A stretch of 13,048 bases of DNA, from positions 1 to 13,048 of the forward strand of contig CAJTQX010000047.1 of the NCBI GenBank assembly GCA_910578425.1, in the 5' to 3' direction. The notes below the pieces were generated by a model. The model searched no databases, had not been told where the DNA came from, and was given only the letters and a program-made list of their open reading frames with translations. This DNA is from an uncultured Anaerotignum sp. Its GTDB lineage: Bacteria; Bacillota; Clostridia; Lachnospirales; Anaerotignaceae. The position numbers were made by a program, and so were the translations under genes. Below are positions 6,277-13,048 of the stretch, piece after piece. Numbering within the stretch: the first letter of the stretch is position 1; each line of letters begins with the position of its first letter.

Positions 6277-7290
6277 TTACAGGTATCCATGTTCAGTAAA
6301 CCATTTTACTGCGCCGTCATGCATAGGGATTGTGAAATCTCCACCATTAGCCGCAAATTCAGGAGTAAAACCTGTCATACTATTGTGGATTGCCTGAACA
6401 GTTTCAACATTGTTGAACATATTATCAAGAATCGCATAGACCTGTTCTGCCTTCAGGTCGGCACTGCACACCATTAAGCTATCCATAGCCAGGGTTTCCA
6501 CATCTTCCTCCATAAAGGAATATTTATCTTTTGTAATGGTAACTGGATAAAAAAATCCCAAAGCATTCACAATAGTATCCGCTTCTTCGCCGCTGATTGG
6601 AACCAGCTTGACTTTTGCCTGAGAAGCTACATCCAGCATACCAGAGGTAGGTGCGCTGGCAATCGTAAACATTGTATCAATTCTGCGGTCTTTGAACGCA
6701 GTTGCCTGCTCCGCAATGGAAATCAGAGATTCATCAATATCATCATAGGACATTCCAAGCAGACCAATAAAAGTGCGGAATGCCAATTCATCGCCGCTGC
6801 CCGCCGCGCCAACACCGCAGGCATGCCCTTGAACGTCGCCAATACAGTTGATATTGCTGTCCGCGCGGGCAAGGATCTGCGCTTCTGCAGAACTGAACCG
6901 GAACAAAACACGCAGTTTAGACCCGTCTTCTCCTTCAAAATCACCAGTACCATTGTAAGCATAGTGAGTAACATCCGCACCAACCGTACCAAGATCACGC
7001 TCTCCGTTCAAAATCGTACGGACATTTTCCACGCCGCCGCCGCTCGACTGTACTGTTACGTTCATTTTGCCGCCTGACATCGCGCCGCATACAGCACCGC
7101 CTACAGGATACCATGTGCCGGAAACGCCGCCAGTACCCATCACAAGATTGCCGGATACCTGTGCAGCATCAATAGTACCATCGTTTGATACCGCTGTGCC
7201 TTCATTGGAGGAACCGCCGCAAGCCGCAAGGCTGAAAAGCAGCGTACCTGCAAGCAGGAATGAGAATACACGTTTTGCAGATTTTTTCAT
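6277..7290 (-). CDS. TAXI-family TRAP solute-binding lipoprotein
   Basis: A 337-residue extracytoplasmic binding protein. The N-terminus MKKSAKR, a hydrophobic stretch and the lipobox LAAC (Cys24) form a lipoprotein signal, so the mature protein is anchored outside the membrane. A low-complexity linker (25-45) follows. The TAXI domain starts with MGTGGVSGTWYPVGG (51-65), then VTVQSSGGGVENV (78-90), RIDTMFTIASAP and ADLKAEQVYAILDNMF, all typical of the TRAP-associated extracytoplasmic immunogenic protein family. It hands a carboxylate-type ligand to the fused permease encoded next. The start at 7290 is preferred over upstream ATGs at 7296 and 7299 because AAAGGA lies about 8 bases before it, and the signal peptide then begins normally. 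A 212-bp gap with a stable hairpin separates it from the permease. The ligand is unknown. Confidence 0.92.
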   Translation of the reverse strand: MKKSAKRVFSFLLAGTLLFSLAACGGSSNEGTAVSNDGTIDAAQVSGNLVMGTGGVSGTWYPVGGAVCGAMSGGKMNVTVQSSGGGVENVRTILNGERDLGTVGADVTHYAYNGTGDFEGEDGSKLRVLFRFSSAEAQILARADSNINCIGDVQGHACGVGAAGSGDELAFRTFIGLLGMSYDDIDESLISIAEQATAFKDRRIDTMFTIASAPTSGMLDVASQAKVKLVPISGEEADTIVNALGFFYPVTITKDKYSFMEEDVETLAMDSLMVCSADLKAEQVYAILDNMFNNVETVQAIHNSMTGFTPEFAANGGDFTIPMHDGAVKWFTEHGYL

Positions 7291-7366
7291 TTTCATCATC
7301 CTTTCCGAAATACCTTCTCTTTGGTAAAGTACCATTCAGCCGCTTTTACAGTCATTGCCCAGAACA

Positions 7367-8563
7367 TCAGATTGCATTTTCAGACTGCAGCTGCAATATT
7401 TCCTCTTTGCTCAAGCCCAGCAGCCCACCGTATATTTCTTCATTATGCTCACCAAGAGAGGGGGCTGGGGTAAAGTGCAGGGTTTCATCCGAAAAATTCA
7501 GCGGTGTGCCAGGGAATGTAACTTCGCCAAGGCCCGCAACCTCCAGCTTGACCGTTGTATTCCTTGCAAAAGTTGCAGGGGATTTCATCACATCGCCTAT
7601 ATCCTTTATTTTGCCGCCAGGGACTCCGATTGATGCAAAAATATCATCCCATTCGTCTCCTGTCTTTGTACGCATCAGGCGTGCCACGGCGTTATTTATG
7701 TCGTCATAATTTGCCGGATCAATGCGGGCATCATGGTCTTTATAGAGCGGGTTATGAAGAACTGGATCATCTGTAATTGTCAGCAGACGTTCAAACAGAT
7801 TGTCACCACCTGCCAGACAGATTACATAGCCGTCCTTGCTTTCATAGCGGCCAGCAGGGCAGTCATACGCATTTTTCGTAGCATTGCGTGAGATAATGCC
7901 AGATTTATCATAAAATGGGATGTATGTATTCAGGGAATACAGGCAGCTGTCATACATAGCCGTATCAATGTACTGGCCTTTGCCTGTGGCTTCGCGGCGG
8001 CGAAGTGCAGCCAAAATTGCAATTGTTGTCCACATACCTGCCATAATATCAATAAACCAAATTCCCCCTGTAATCCGAGGGCCATCCCCTTCCGCCCGAT
8101 TCAGGTCCATGATGCCTGTGGTAGCAGACATAATGGAATCAAATCCTGGACGATCCTGGTAAGGGCTGCCCTTGCCATAGCCGCTGATAGAAGCCATAAT
8201 CATTTTAGGATTGATCTCATGAATCGTTTCCCAATCGAGTCCCATTTTCTTCATAGTACCCGGCCGGAAATTTTCAATCAGAATATCTGATTTTTCAATC
8301 AGCCCTCTTAGCAGTTTCTTCCCGCTTTCACTGCGGAAATTGACTGTAATGCTTTTTTTATTGCGGTTCTCTGTCGGATAGTACAGGTTGATGCCGTCAA
8401 CAAATTCTCCGCTGTGGCGGGTGTCGTCACCCCATCCTGCTTTTTCAACCTTAATTACTTCTGCGCCCAGATCCCCAAGCGTCATGCCGCAGGTTGGGCA
8501 AGAGATATGTCTGCCTAGGTCAAGAACCCTTAATCCGGTCAGAGGCCCTTTGTCTGCACTCAT
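7367..8563 (-). CDS. CaiB/BaiF family III CoA-transferase
   Basis: A 398-residue cytoplasmic enzyme of full family length. It has the N-terminal GLRVLDLGRHISCPTCGMTLGDLGAEVIKVE, the NRNKKSITVNFRSESGK segment and DILIENFRPGTMKKMGLD (93-110). ITGGIWFIDIMAGMW follows, where Asp172 corresponds to the catalytic aspartate that forms the acyl anhydride and glutamyl/aspartyl-CoA intermediates. The C-terminal SIGVPGGKIKDIGDVMKSP is also typical. Family III enzymes move CoA between carboxylic acids, as in formate/oxalate, carnitine and bile-acid CoA transfer. Some relatives racemise 2-methylacyl-CoA. Placed between a crotonase and a TRAP importer, it probably activates the imported acid. The ATG at 8563 follows AGGAGG with an 11-base gap. 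The gene sits 173 bp after the crotonase gene and 76 bp before the TAXI gene. The family is sure, the substrate is not. Confidence 0.92.
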   Translation of the reverse strand: MSADKGPLTGLRVLDLGRHISCPTCGMTLGDLGAEVIKVEKAGWGDDTRHSGEFVDGINLYYPTENRNKKSITVNFRSESGKKLLRGLIEKSDILIENFRPGTMKKMGLDWETIHEINPKMIMASISGYGKGSPYQDRPGFDSIMSATTGIMDLNRAEGDGPRITGGIWFIDIMAGMWTTIAILAALRRREATGKGQYIDTAMYDSCLYSLNTYIPFYDKSGIISRNATKNAYDCPAGRYESKDGYVICLAGGDNLFERLLTITDDPVLHNPLYKDHDARIDPANYDDINNAVARLMRTKTGDEWDDIFASIGVPGGKIKDIGDVMKSPATFARNTTVKLEVAGLGEVTFPGTPLNFSDETLHFTPAPSLGEHNEEIYGGLLGLSKEEILQLQSENAI

Positions 8564-8736
8564 AATTCAGAAAACCTCCTTATAAAAATGCTTCTGTTTG
8601 CCGGTTTTTCAAAACTTTTGCGGTTCCTGTGCCTTTCTGCGCTGTTCGTCATACATAATGCCCCCAGGATATTACGAAAGTGTGACTTTTTATCCGCAAA
8701 AGCCCTATTCTTGTCTTTTGTTATTTCACAACATCT

Positions 8737-9555
8737 TTAATCTTTCGTTTTCGCCGCAAAATATTCATCACGCCATTTCAGAGCGGCTTTCACGCCCTTT
8801 TCCGCAGAAATACGGCTGAATTCCTCTATTTCGGGCGTTGTCATATAACGGAAGAACATGGAGTAATCCACCCATACGCCAAGGCCGGTACGGATTCCCA
8901 TTGCTTCAAACTGTCTGTTGATCCCCCACTTTTGTATGGAAATAATCTCTGGGGGCATTTTGATCAATTTGTCCGCCAGTGCTTCCACGTAAGATTCCAA
9001 ATCATCCAGAGGAACCGCTTTTGTGATAAGGCCGCATGCCTCCGCTTCTTTGCCGTTTATTTTTTCACCTGTCAACATCATCTCTTTGCCCTTGCGCAGC
9101 CCCGTCAGCCAAGGTACCATCAGGAATACAGACGCCGCGCCAAATTGAATCTGCGGCTCACCAAGCTGGCAGTCCTCGGAAGCAATTACATAATCGGCAG
9201 GCATCATCAGCTCGCAAGCCCCGCCAAGGCAGTAACCATGAACCTGGCAAATTACAGGCTTACCCATATCCCACATCTGCCAGCGCGCCGCGTTTGCATG
9301 GCCTTGAACCGCGTTGCGTTCCTCCATAGGAGTAAGCGTCATATTCATTTCAGCGGTAATATCATATCCTGCGGAGAAACAGCGACCTGCCCCCTTCAGA
9401 ATCACAACGCGGATATCTTTATCCTGGTCAGCTTCTTTCAAATATCCCAGTATGTCATGGTACATTTCGCCTTCCAAAGCATTCAGCTTCTCCTGTTTAT
9501 TCAAAATGATATATGCTTTGTACCCCTTTTTTTCATATAAAACATGGCTGCCCAT
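8737..9555 (-). CDS. Enoyl-CoA hydratase/isomerase family protein (crotonase fold)
   Basis: A 272-residue crotonase-superfamily protein. The oxyanion-hole segments are GAGRCFSAGYDI (Ala62-Gly63) and HGYCLGGACEL (Gly112). Glu115 takes the place of the first catalytic glutamate of classic hydratases (Glu144 of the rat enzyme). The second (Glu164, in the PEI motif) appears to be glutamine: the segment reads LGEPQIQFG with Gln135. The enzyme therefore may not be a simple hydratase; isomerase, dehydratase or hydrolytic roles remain open. It acts on acyl-CoA esters in the cytoplasm, presumably those made by the CoA-transferase downstream. It is the first gene of the operon. The ATG at 9555 follows AAGGAG at 9 bases. 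A polypeptide of 260-275 residues is usual for the family. Confidence 0.9.
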   Translation of the reverse strand: MGSHVLYEKKGYKAYIILNKQEKLNALEGEMYHDILGYLKEADQDKDIRVVILKGAGRCFSAGYDITAEMNMTLTPMEERNAVQGHANAARWQMWDMGKPVICQVHGYCLGGACELMMPADYVIASEDCQLGEPQIQFGAASVFLMVPWLTGLRKGKEMMLTGEKINGKEAEACGLITKAVPLDDLESYVEALADKLIKMPPEIISIQKWGINRQFEAMGIRTGLGVWVDYSMFFRYMTTPEIEEFSRISAEKGVKAALKWRDEYFAAKTKD

Positions 9556-9583
9556 AAATCAACACTCCTTTTCTTGATAACTC

Positions 9584-9602
9584 TTCTGATATTTTTTCAG
9601 AA
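9584..9602. promoter_or_regulatory. Possible LysR-type operator (TTCTGA-N7-TCAGAA)
   Basis: A perfect 6+6 inverted repeat with a 7-base AT spacer, containing the T-N11-A pattern of LysR-type binding sites (T9587 to A9599). It lies in the 304-bp region between the crotonase gene and lysR, 29 bases before the crotonase start. The rest of that region is strongly AT-rich. I see no gene there and no convincing promoter for the crotonase side. Confidence 0.35.
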
Positions 9603-9748
9603 ATCTTTAAGTGAATGTAATTAAGCGTCATGACTGCTATAAATAAATGATAAAGCCATTTTATTCAAAATACAAATATAAAAAATATTAAAGTTCAATC
9701 TAATAATTTGATAAATATAAAATATTCCGTATTTTCACACTTTTTTTA

Positions 9749-9777
9749 TTGCAGAATTTACAAAAACATGATACCAT
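9749..9777 (+). promoter_or_regulatory. Candidate lysR promoter
   Basis: TTGCAG (9749-9754), a 17-base spacer and TACCAT (9772-9777) match the sigma-A consensus at 4 of 6 in each box. Transcription would begin near 9784, leaving a leader of about 75 bases before the lysR ATG. Confidence 0.4.
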
Positions 9778-9859
9778 AATTCCCAAAAAGTAAATTAGAA
9801 AGTGGATTTATTTAAAAAATCGATATGATTTATAAATAATTTGATTGGAGGCGGCAGAC

Positions 9860-10732
9860 ATGACTTTCGAAGAATTGAATACTTTTATTACCCTGACTCA
9901 AACAAGGAGTTTCAGTCGCACAGCAGAATTGTTGTTTACCTCCCAATCTACAGTCAGTTTCCGCATTAAAAAAATAGAGAATCAGATTGGCAGAACATTA
10001 TTTGAACGGAATACAAGATCTATTGAATTAACGCCAGCCGGAGAAGATTTTTTGTTTTATGCTGCCCAGTTGGATTCTCTTTACAGGGAGGCAATCCATA
10101 CCGCATCCCTGAATTCATTTAATTATAAAGTAACGATTGGTGCTCCGGATTCTTTCTGGCAAAGCATGCTTCTCAAAGCACTTACGAATTATTTCCTTGC
10201 AAATAAAGACATATCTTTTAAGCTGGTGTCCGAACACTCTTTCCTGCTTAATCAAATGATTGTAGAGGAAAAGCTGGATATGGGAGTCAGCTTTATCCCA
10301 ATGCGCCATGCAGCCTTGGAATATCTTTCCCTTTCCACAAACCCTTATGTACTTGTTGCGCATAAAAGCCTGGAACTGCCCGCTGATAAGCTAACACCTC
10401 AGAATTTTAGTAAATTTCCTTTAATTTACTGTGATTGGGCAAGCCCTTTTTACACATGGTTCAGGGAAAATTATTGTATTGGTTCTCACTTTATTGAACT
10501 GGATCGCACGTGGCTGTTCCTGCAAATGCTCCAAAATAAGCTGGGTGTTGGATTTATGCCGCTCCGGATTGCTAAGCCGTTCATAGAAACCGGAAAATTT
10601 ATTTCCATAGAATTTGAATCCTACGAAACGCCTCCTTTGGAGGAAATATTCATAATGTATAACCGCAAACGAGAAAATAGAATACTCCCCATCGTAGATG
10701 CCATTATGCAATATGTAAAAGACAATAAATAA
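9860..10732 (+). CDS. LysR-family transcriptional regulator
   Basis: A 290-residue regulator. Residues 2-60 form the winged helix-turn-helix: ELNTFITLTQTRSFSRTAE, LLFTSQSTVSFRIKKIENQIG, then LFERNTRSIELTPAGE. Residues from about 90 to 285 form the periplasmic-binding-like effector domain. The ATG at 9860 is chosen because GGAGG (9847-9851) lies 8 bases before it and the HTH then starts at residue 2. A TTG in frame at 9845 is part of the SD region. The gene is divergent from the crotonase/CoA-transferase/TRAP operon, the classic arrangement for a LysR protein that controls its neighbour and itself in answer to a pathway metabolite. The effector is unknown. Confidence 0.92.
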   Translation: MTFEELNTFITLTQTRSFSRTAELLFTSQSTVSFRIKKIENQIGRTLFERNTRSIELTPAGEDFLFYAAQLDSLYREAIHTASLNSFNYKVTIGAPDSFWQSMLLKALTNYFLANKDISFKLVSEHSFLLNQMIVEEKLDMGVSFIPMRHAALEYLSLSTNPYVLVAHKSLELPADKLTPQNFSKFPLIYCDWASPFYTWFRENYCIGSHFIELDRTWLFLQMLQNKLGVGFMPLRIAKPFIETGKFISIEFESYETPPLEEIFIMYNRKRENRILPIVDAIMQYVKDNK

Positions 10733-10777
10733 CGCGCCCGCCCACTGCTCTCGGAACCATAAACGGAACGTTAAAAA

Positions 10778-10832
10778 CAGACATTACGGCAAGGGTAAAA
10801 ATATCCACCAAAACCGCAATGTCTGCTTTTTT
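10778..10832. terminator. Bidirectional terminator between lysR and glmU
   Basis: CAGACATTACGG (10778-10789) pairs with CCGCAATGTCTG (10814-10825) at 11 of 12 positions. A T-run follows on the plus strand (10827-10832), and an A-run (10773-10777) gives a T-run on the minus strand. It serves both convergent genes. The remaining bases to 10903 hold nothing else I can identify. Confidence 0.8.
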
Positions 10833-10903
10833 CTTATACGCAAATAAATGTCTGTATTCCATTTGAGCAGCAAAGCTACCGCTGTTATTCCTCCGCCTGT
10901 GGT

Positions 10904-12274
10904 TTACTTTTCAAAGCGTTTTTCTTTCCATCCCTTAATCACCTGCTGTTTTGCCCTTGCCACTGCAAGCACGTCCTCCGGCACATCCTTCGTAATGGTG
11001 GAACCTGCCGCGATATATGCGCCCTGCTCCACCGTTACCGGCGCAACAAGATTTACATTACAGCCTACAAATACATCGTTGCCAACTGTCGTGCGGTGCT
11101 TTTTCCTGCCATCATAGTTTACCATAATACTTCCGCAGCCAAAATTGATTCTCTCCCCCGCATCCGTATCGCCAACATAAGAAAGATGTGGAATTTTTGT
11201 TCCGTCGCCGATTTTGGAATTTTTTACCTCCACAAAATCCCCAACCTTTACGCGGCTGCCAATATGGCAGTTCGGACGGATATAAGCAAACGGTCCCACA
11301 ACCGCATTATCCCCAATTTCCGATTCAAGTGCCACCGTTTGCTGTATTTTTATGCCATTCCCAAGCTTCATATCCGTCAGACGGGTATGCGGGCCAACCT
11401 CACAGTCCTCCCCAATGACAGTATCCCCTTCCAGCACGCAGCCCGGCAATATGACCGTATCCATGCCGATTTTCACACTCGGGTCAATATAGGTATTTGC
11501 AGGATCAATAATTGTTACACCATTTTCCATATGCTTACGGTTCACACGATCCCGCATGATTCCTGCCGCTTCTGCCAGCTGCACGCGCGAATTGACGCCA
11601 AAAAACTCGTCCGCATCTTCTGCCGTTACAACGCCGACCCTGCCGCCGTCCAGTAATATACTTTCCAAACAATCGGTCAGGTAATATTCCCCCTGTGCAT
11701 TTTCGTTGCCCAGCTTTTGCAGGGATTCCCGCAGTGCCCTGCCATTGAAAATATAAATGCCTGTATTGATTTCCTGTATGCCGCGTTCCTCGGCAGATGC
11801 GTCCTTATGCTCCACAATTTTCCGGAAATTCCCTGCTGAATCCCTCACAATGCGCCCGTAGCCTGTCGGGTCGTCCAATACGGCGGAAACAACCGTTACG
11901 CCATTGCCCTCTGCATGGTGAATTTCCGTTAGCCGCGTCAAAGATTCCCCCTGCATCAGCGGCGTATCTCCGTACAAAATCAGCATATCCTTATCGTCTT
12001 CTATAAAATCTGCCGCCATCATGGCCGCATGCCCTGTTCCCTTCTGTTCCTTTTGCAGCGTGAACTCCACGCCGCCACACGCAATGCCCGCCTTCACTTC
12101 TTCCGCTTTATGCCCGACCACAACACAGACTGCCTCCGCACCGCAGTCCCGTGCCGCTTCAATCACATAATCCAGCATGGCTTTATTCAATATTTTATGC
12201 AGAACCTTCGGTGTTTTCGATTTCATGCGGGAACCTTCGCCCGCCGCCAGCACGATTGCTTTCAAGTTTTTCAT
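10904..12274 (-). CDS. glmU: Bifunctional UDP-N-acetylglucosamine pyrophosphorylase / glucosamine-1-phosphate N-acetyltransferase
   Basis: A protein of exactly 456 residues, the usual GlmU length. The N-terminal uridylyltransferase domain shows LAAGEGSRMKSKTPKVLH (9-26, Ser in place of the common Thr), QKEQKGTGHA (74-83) and LYGDTPL (100-106). After residue 250 come the hexapeptide repeats of the left-handed beta-helix. The acetyltransferase site has YIRP (331-334), HLSYVGD with His363, which matches the E. coli catalytic His363, and NYDG (386-389). GlmU makes UDP-GlcNAc from glucosamine-1-phosphate, acetyl-CoA and UTP for peptidoglycan synthesis in the cytoplasm. The ATG at 12274 is chosen because AAGGAG lies 5 bases before it. 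The frame stays open to 12355, but that extension is not part of the family. It is transcribed alone here, with a terminator after it. Confidence 0.97.
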   Translation of the reverse strand: MKNLKAIVLAAGEGSRMKSKTPKVLHKILNKAMLDYVIEAARDCGAEAVCVVVGHKAEEVKAGIACGGVEFTLQKEQKGTGHAAMMAADFIEDDKDMLILYGDTPLMQGESLTRLTEIHHAEGNGVTVVSAVLDDPTGYGRIVRDSAGNFRKIVEHKDASAEERGIQEINTGIYIFNGRALRESLQKLGNENAQGEYYLTDCLESILLDGGRVGVVTAEDADEFFGVNSRVQLAEAAGIMRDRVNRKHMENGVTIIDPANTYIDPSVKIGMDTVILPGCVLEGDTVIGEDCEVGPHTRLTDMKLGNGIKIQQTVALESEIGDNAVVGPFAYIRPNCHIGSRVKVGDFVEVKNSKIGDGTKIPHLSYVGDTDAGERINFGCGSIMVNYDGRKKHRTTVGNDVFVGCNVNLVAPVTVEQGAYIAAGSTITKDVPEDVLAVARAKQQVIKGWKEKRFEK

Positions 12275-12293
12275 AGTATCTCCTTCCGTTTCT

Positions 12294-12309
12294 ACGGGGT
12301 GCTCCCCGT
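12294..12309 (-). promoter_or_regulatory. GC-rich hairpin in the glmU leader
   Basis: ACGGGG pairs perfectly with CCCCGT around a 4-base loop, about 20 bases before the glmU start and just upstream of its ribosome site. It stands out in an AT-rich leader. It may tune translation or mRNA stability. No U-tract follows. Confidence 0.45.
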
Positions 12310-12382
12310 TCCCTCTATACTCGTTTATTTTCTCATTTTTACGGCACAAATTCAATATGCGGTTTTACTAAAATTAGGGCCT

Positions 12383-12400
12383 TGCCGAATGATTTCGGCA
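12383..12400. repeat. Small perfect inverted repeat upstream of glmU
   Basis: TGCCGAA (12383-12389) and TTCGGCA (12394-12400) form a 7-bp stem with a TGAT loop. It lies between the terminator at 12438-12470 and glmU, where the glmU promoter should be. It could be an operator or a leader hairpin. No strong promoter stands out nearby. Confidence 0.4.
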
Positions 12401-12437
12401 TAAACAAAGGAAGGATACACAATCTGCGGATAATATG

Positions 12438-12470
12438 GAAAAGCCCCAGACTTATCATCAGGGGCTTTTC
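12438..12470 (-). terminator. Rho-independent terminator of the small-gene operon
   Basis: GAAAAGCCCC (12438-12447) pairs perfectly with GGGGCTTTTC (12461-12470) around a 13-base loop. Read on the minus strand, the 3' arm ends in GGGGCTTTTCC, a compact terminator. It starts 7 bases after the stop of the gene at 12478, so it ends that operon before glmU. Confidence 0.75.
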
Positions 12471-12477
12471 TGCACGG

Positions 12478-12741
12478 TCACAGTCCCAGCATTGCCATGA
12501 TCTGTGCCATATGTGCCTGATCTTTTTCCGGCATTCCCGCCGCGGCAGCCGCGAGCAGTGCTTTCTGCTCCTCAGGCGGAAGTGTACCTCCTGCCGCAAG
12601 TTTTTCCCCGTATTCCAGAAAAACATCCAGCCGCTCCATGCCTGTTTTATCTTTGCTTTTTTCTGCCGCCTCTCGCAGAAGCCGCAGGCGTTCCTCTCCA
12701 AGAGCCTGCATCTGCGGCGTATCCCAAGGTGTCGCTGTCAT
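12478..12741 (-). CDS. Small hypothetical protein, charged and helical
   Basis: An 87-residue protein I do not recognise. It is rich in Ala, Glu, Lys and Leu, with helical stretches (LGEERLRLLREAAEKSKDK, RLDVFLEYGEKLA, PPEEQKALLAAAAAGMPEKDQAHM), no signal peptide and no membrane segment. The start at 12741 has GGGAGGGT about 7 bases before it and shares ATGA with the stop of the upstream gene, so translation is coupled. A terminator follows at once. The good ribosome site and coupling argue that it is real. The composition suggests a small cytoplasmic helical protein, perhaps a partner of the upstream product. Confidence 0.7.
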   Translation of the reverse strand: MTATPWDTPQMQALGEERLRLLREAAEKSKDKTGMERLDVFLEYGEKLAAGGTLPPEEQKALLAAAAAGMPEKDQAHMAQIMAMLGL

Positions 12742-13001
12742 TTTCCACCCTCCCGTTCCAAAATCTCTTTCATATCTATCGCCTTAATCAGCATATCCAG
12801 CTGTTTCCTGTCCTCCGCCGGAAGGCAGGGGCGCACCGCCCGCAGCATTTTCCGTCTGCGCAGGGAAGAAGGCTCCTCCTGCCTGCCCCGCGCCTCCAGC
12901 ATTCCGCCGGAAAACACCCTTCTCATTTCCATCAGCCGGACGATTATGTATAAATCCCTCTGATATTCCTGATCCAGAAAAGGGATTGCCGCCGTAATCA
13001 T
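12738..13001 (-). CDS. Small hypothetical protein, start uncertain (may extend past window edge)
   Basis: From the ATG at 13001 this is an 87-residue charged protein with Arg-rich and helical parts (YQRDLYIIVRLMEMRRVF, RRRKMLRAVRPCLPAEDRKQLDMLIKAIDMKEILE). I do not recognise a family. No good ribosome site precedes this ATG: the nearest G-rich run is about 14 bases away. The frame stays open to the window edge (adding about 15 residues, RPPFGGSVSEN before the Met), so the true start may lie outside. It overlaps the next gene by ATGA, which supports a two-gene unit. Neither product has membrane or secretion signals. Confidence 0.65.
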   Translation of the reverse strand: MITAAIPFLDQEYQRDLYIIVRLMEMRRVFSGGMLEARGRQEEPSSLRRRKMLRAVRPCLPAEDRKQLDMLIKAIDMKEILEREGGK

Positions 13002-13048
13002 ATTTTCGCTGACGCTTCCCCCAAACGGCGGACGGACCTCTCTTTTTT

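Noticed and set aside
5965..6477. 170-codon plus-strand frame
   Set aside because: It spans the permease start, the intercistronic hairpin and the end of the TAXI gene on the opposite strand. It has no supporting motif.
8609..8656. 15-codon minus-strand frame between the crotonase and CoA-transferase genes (starts MYDEQRRK, after GGGGG)
   Set aside because: It is too short to judge from one sequence and has no recognisable product. It may be chance or the remnant of a lost gene.
8932..9540. 202-codon plus-strand frame
   Set aside because: It lies wholly antisense to the crotonase gene, which has clear family motifs, and has no ribosome site.
11096..11656. 186-codon plus-strand frame
   Set aside because: It is antisense to glmU, whose 456-residue match is unambiguous.
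12382..12963. 193-codon plus-strand frame
   Set aside because: It is antisense to the two small genes and runs through the terminator hairpin. The composition is rich in Arg, Ser, Cys and Pro, as in antisense readings.
1..13048. CRISPR array, phage genes, toxin-antitoxin or defence island
   Set aside because: No regularly spaced repeats and no proteins of these classes are visible on either strand.

Overview
The window reads as low-to-mid GC chromosomal DNA from an anaerobic Firmicute of the Clostridia, most plausibly Lachnospiraceae-like. This rests on strong GGAGG-type ribosome sites, the style of the tRNA, glmU and TRAP-TAXI genes, and a parA/parB pair like those carried by clostridial conjugative elements. 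The assignment is by recall and was not tested by a search.

Left part (1-3477): the right-hand end of an integrative element. It holds an IS110-family insertion sequence (transposase 80-1258), a ParB-like gene and a ParA gene broken by a frameshift. Next comes an AT-rich end with divergent promoter-like sequences, a tandem octamer and a palindrome. The element stops at the 3' half of a tRNA-Val(CAC) gene, which I read as the attachment-site scar. An intact tRNA-Ala(CGC) and its terminator follow directly.

Middle (3755-10732): a 369-bp internally deleted IS5-family element sits exactly at the stop codon of a metabolic operon on the minus strand. In transcription order the operon encodes a crotonase-fold enoyl-CoA hydratase/isomerase, a CaiB/BaiF (family III) CoA-transferase, a TAXI-type TRAP solute-binding lipoprotein and a fused TRAP permease. 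A LysR-type regulator is transcribed divergently from a 304-bp AT-rich intergenic region. The simplest reading is that a carboxylate is captured and imported by the TRAP system, activated by CoA transfer and processed at the acyl-CoA level under LysR control. The substrate cannot be read from the sequence.

Right part (10778-13048): a bidirectional terminator separates lysR from glmU, the housekeeping bifunctional UDP-GlcNAc synthesis enzyme. Upstream of glmU, after a further terminator, are two overlapping genes for small unrecognised proteins. The first of these may begin beyond the window edge.

The most notable points are the tRNA-Val junction with a possible element-borne promoter facing the displaced tRNA-Ala, the deletion in parA, the deleted IS5 copy with intact ends, and the orphan-substrate CoA/TRAP operon whose crotonase lacks one of the two usual catalytic glutamates. 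I saw no clear sign of a wholly new defence or regulatory system.
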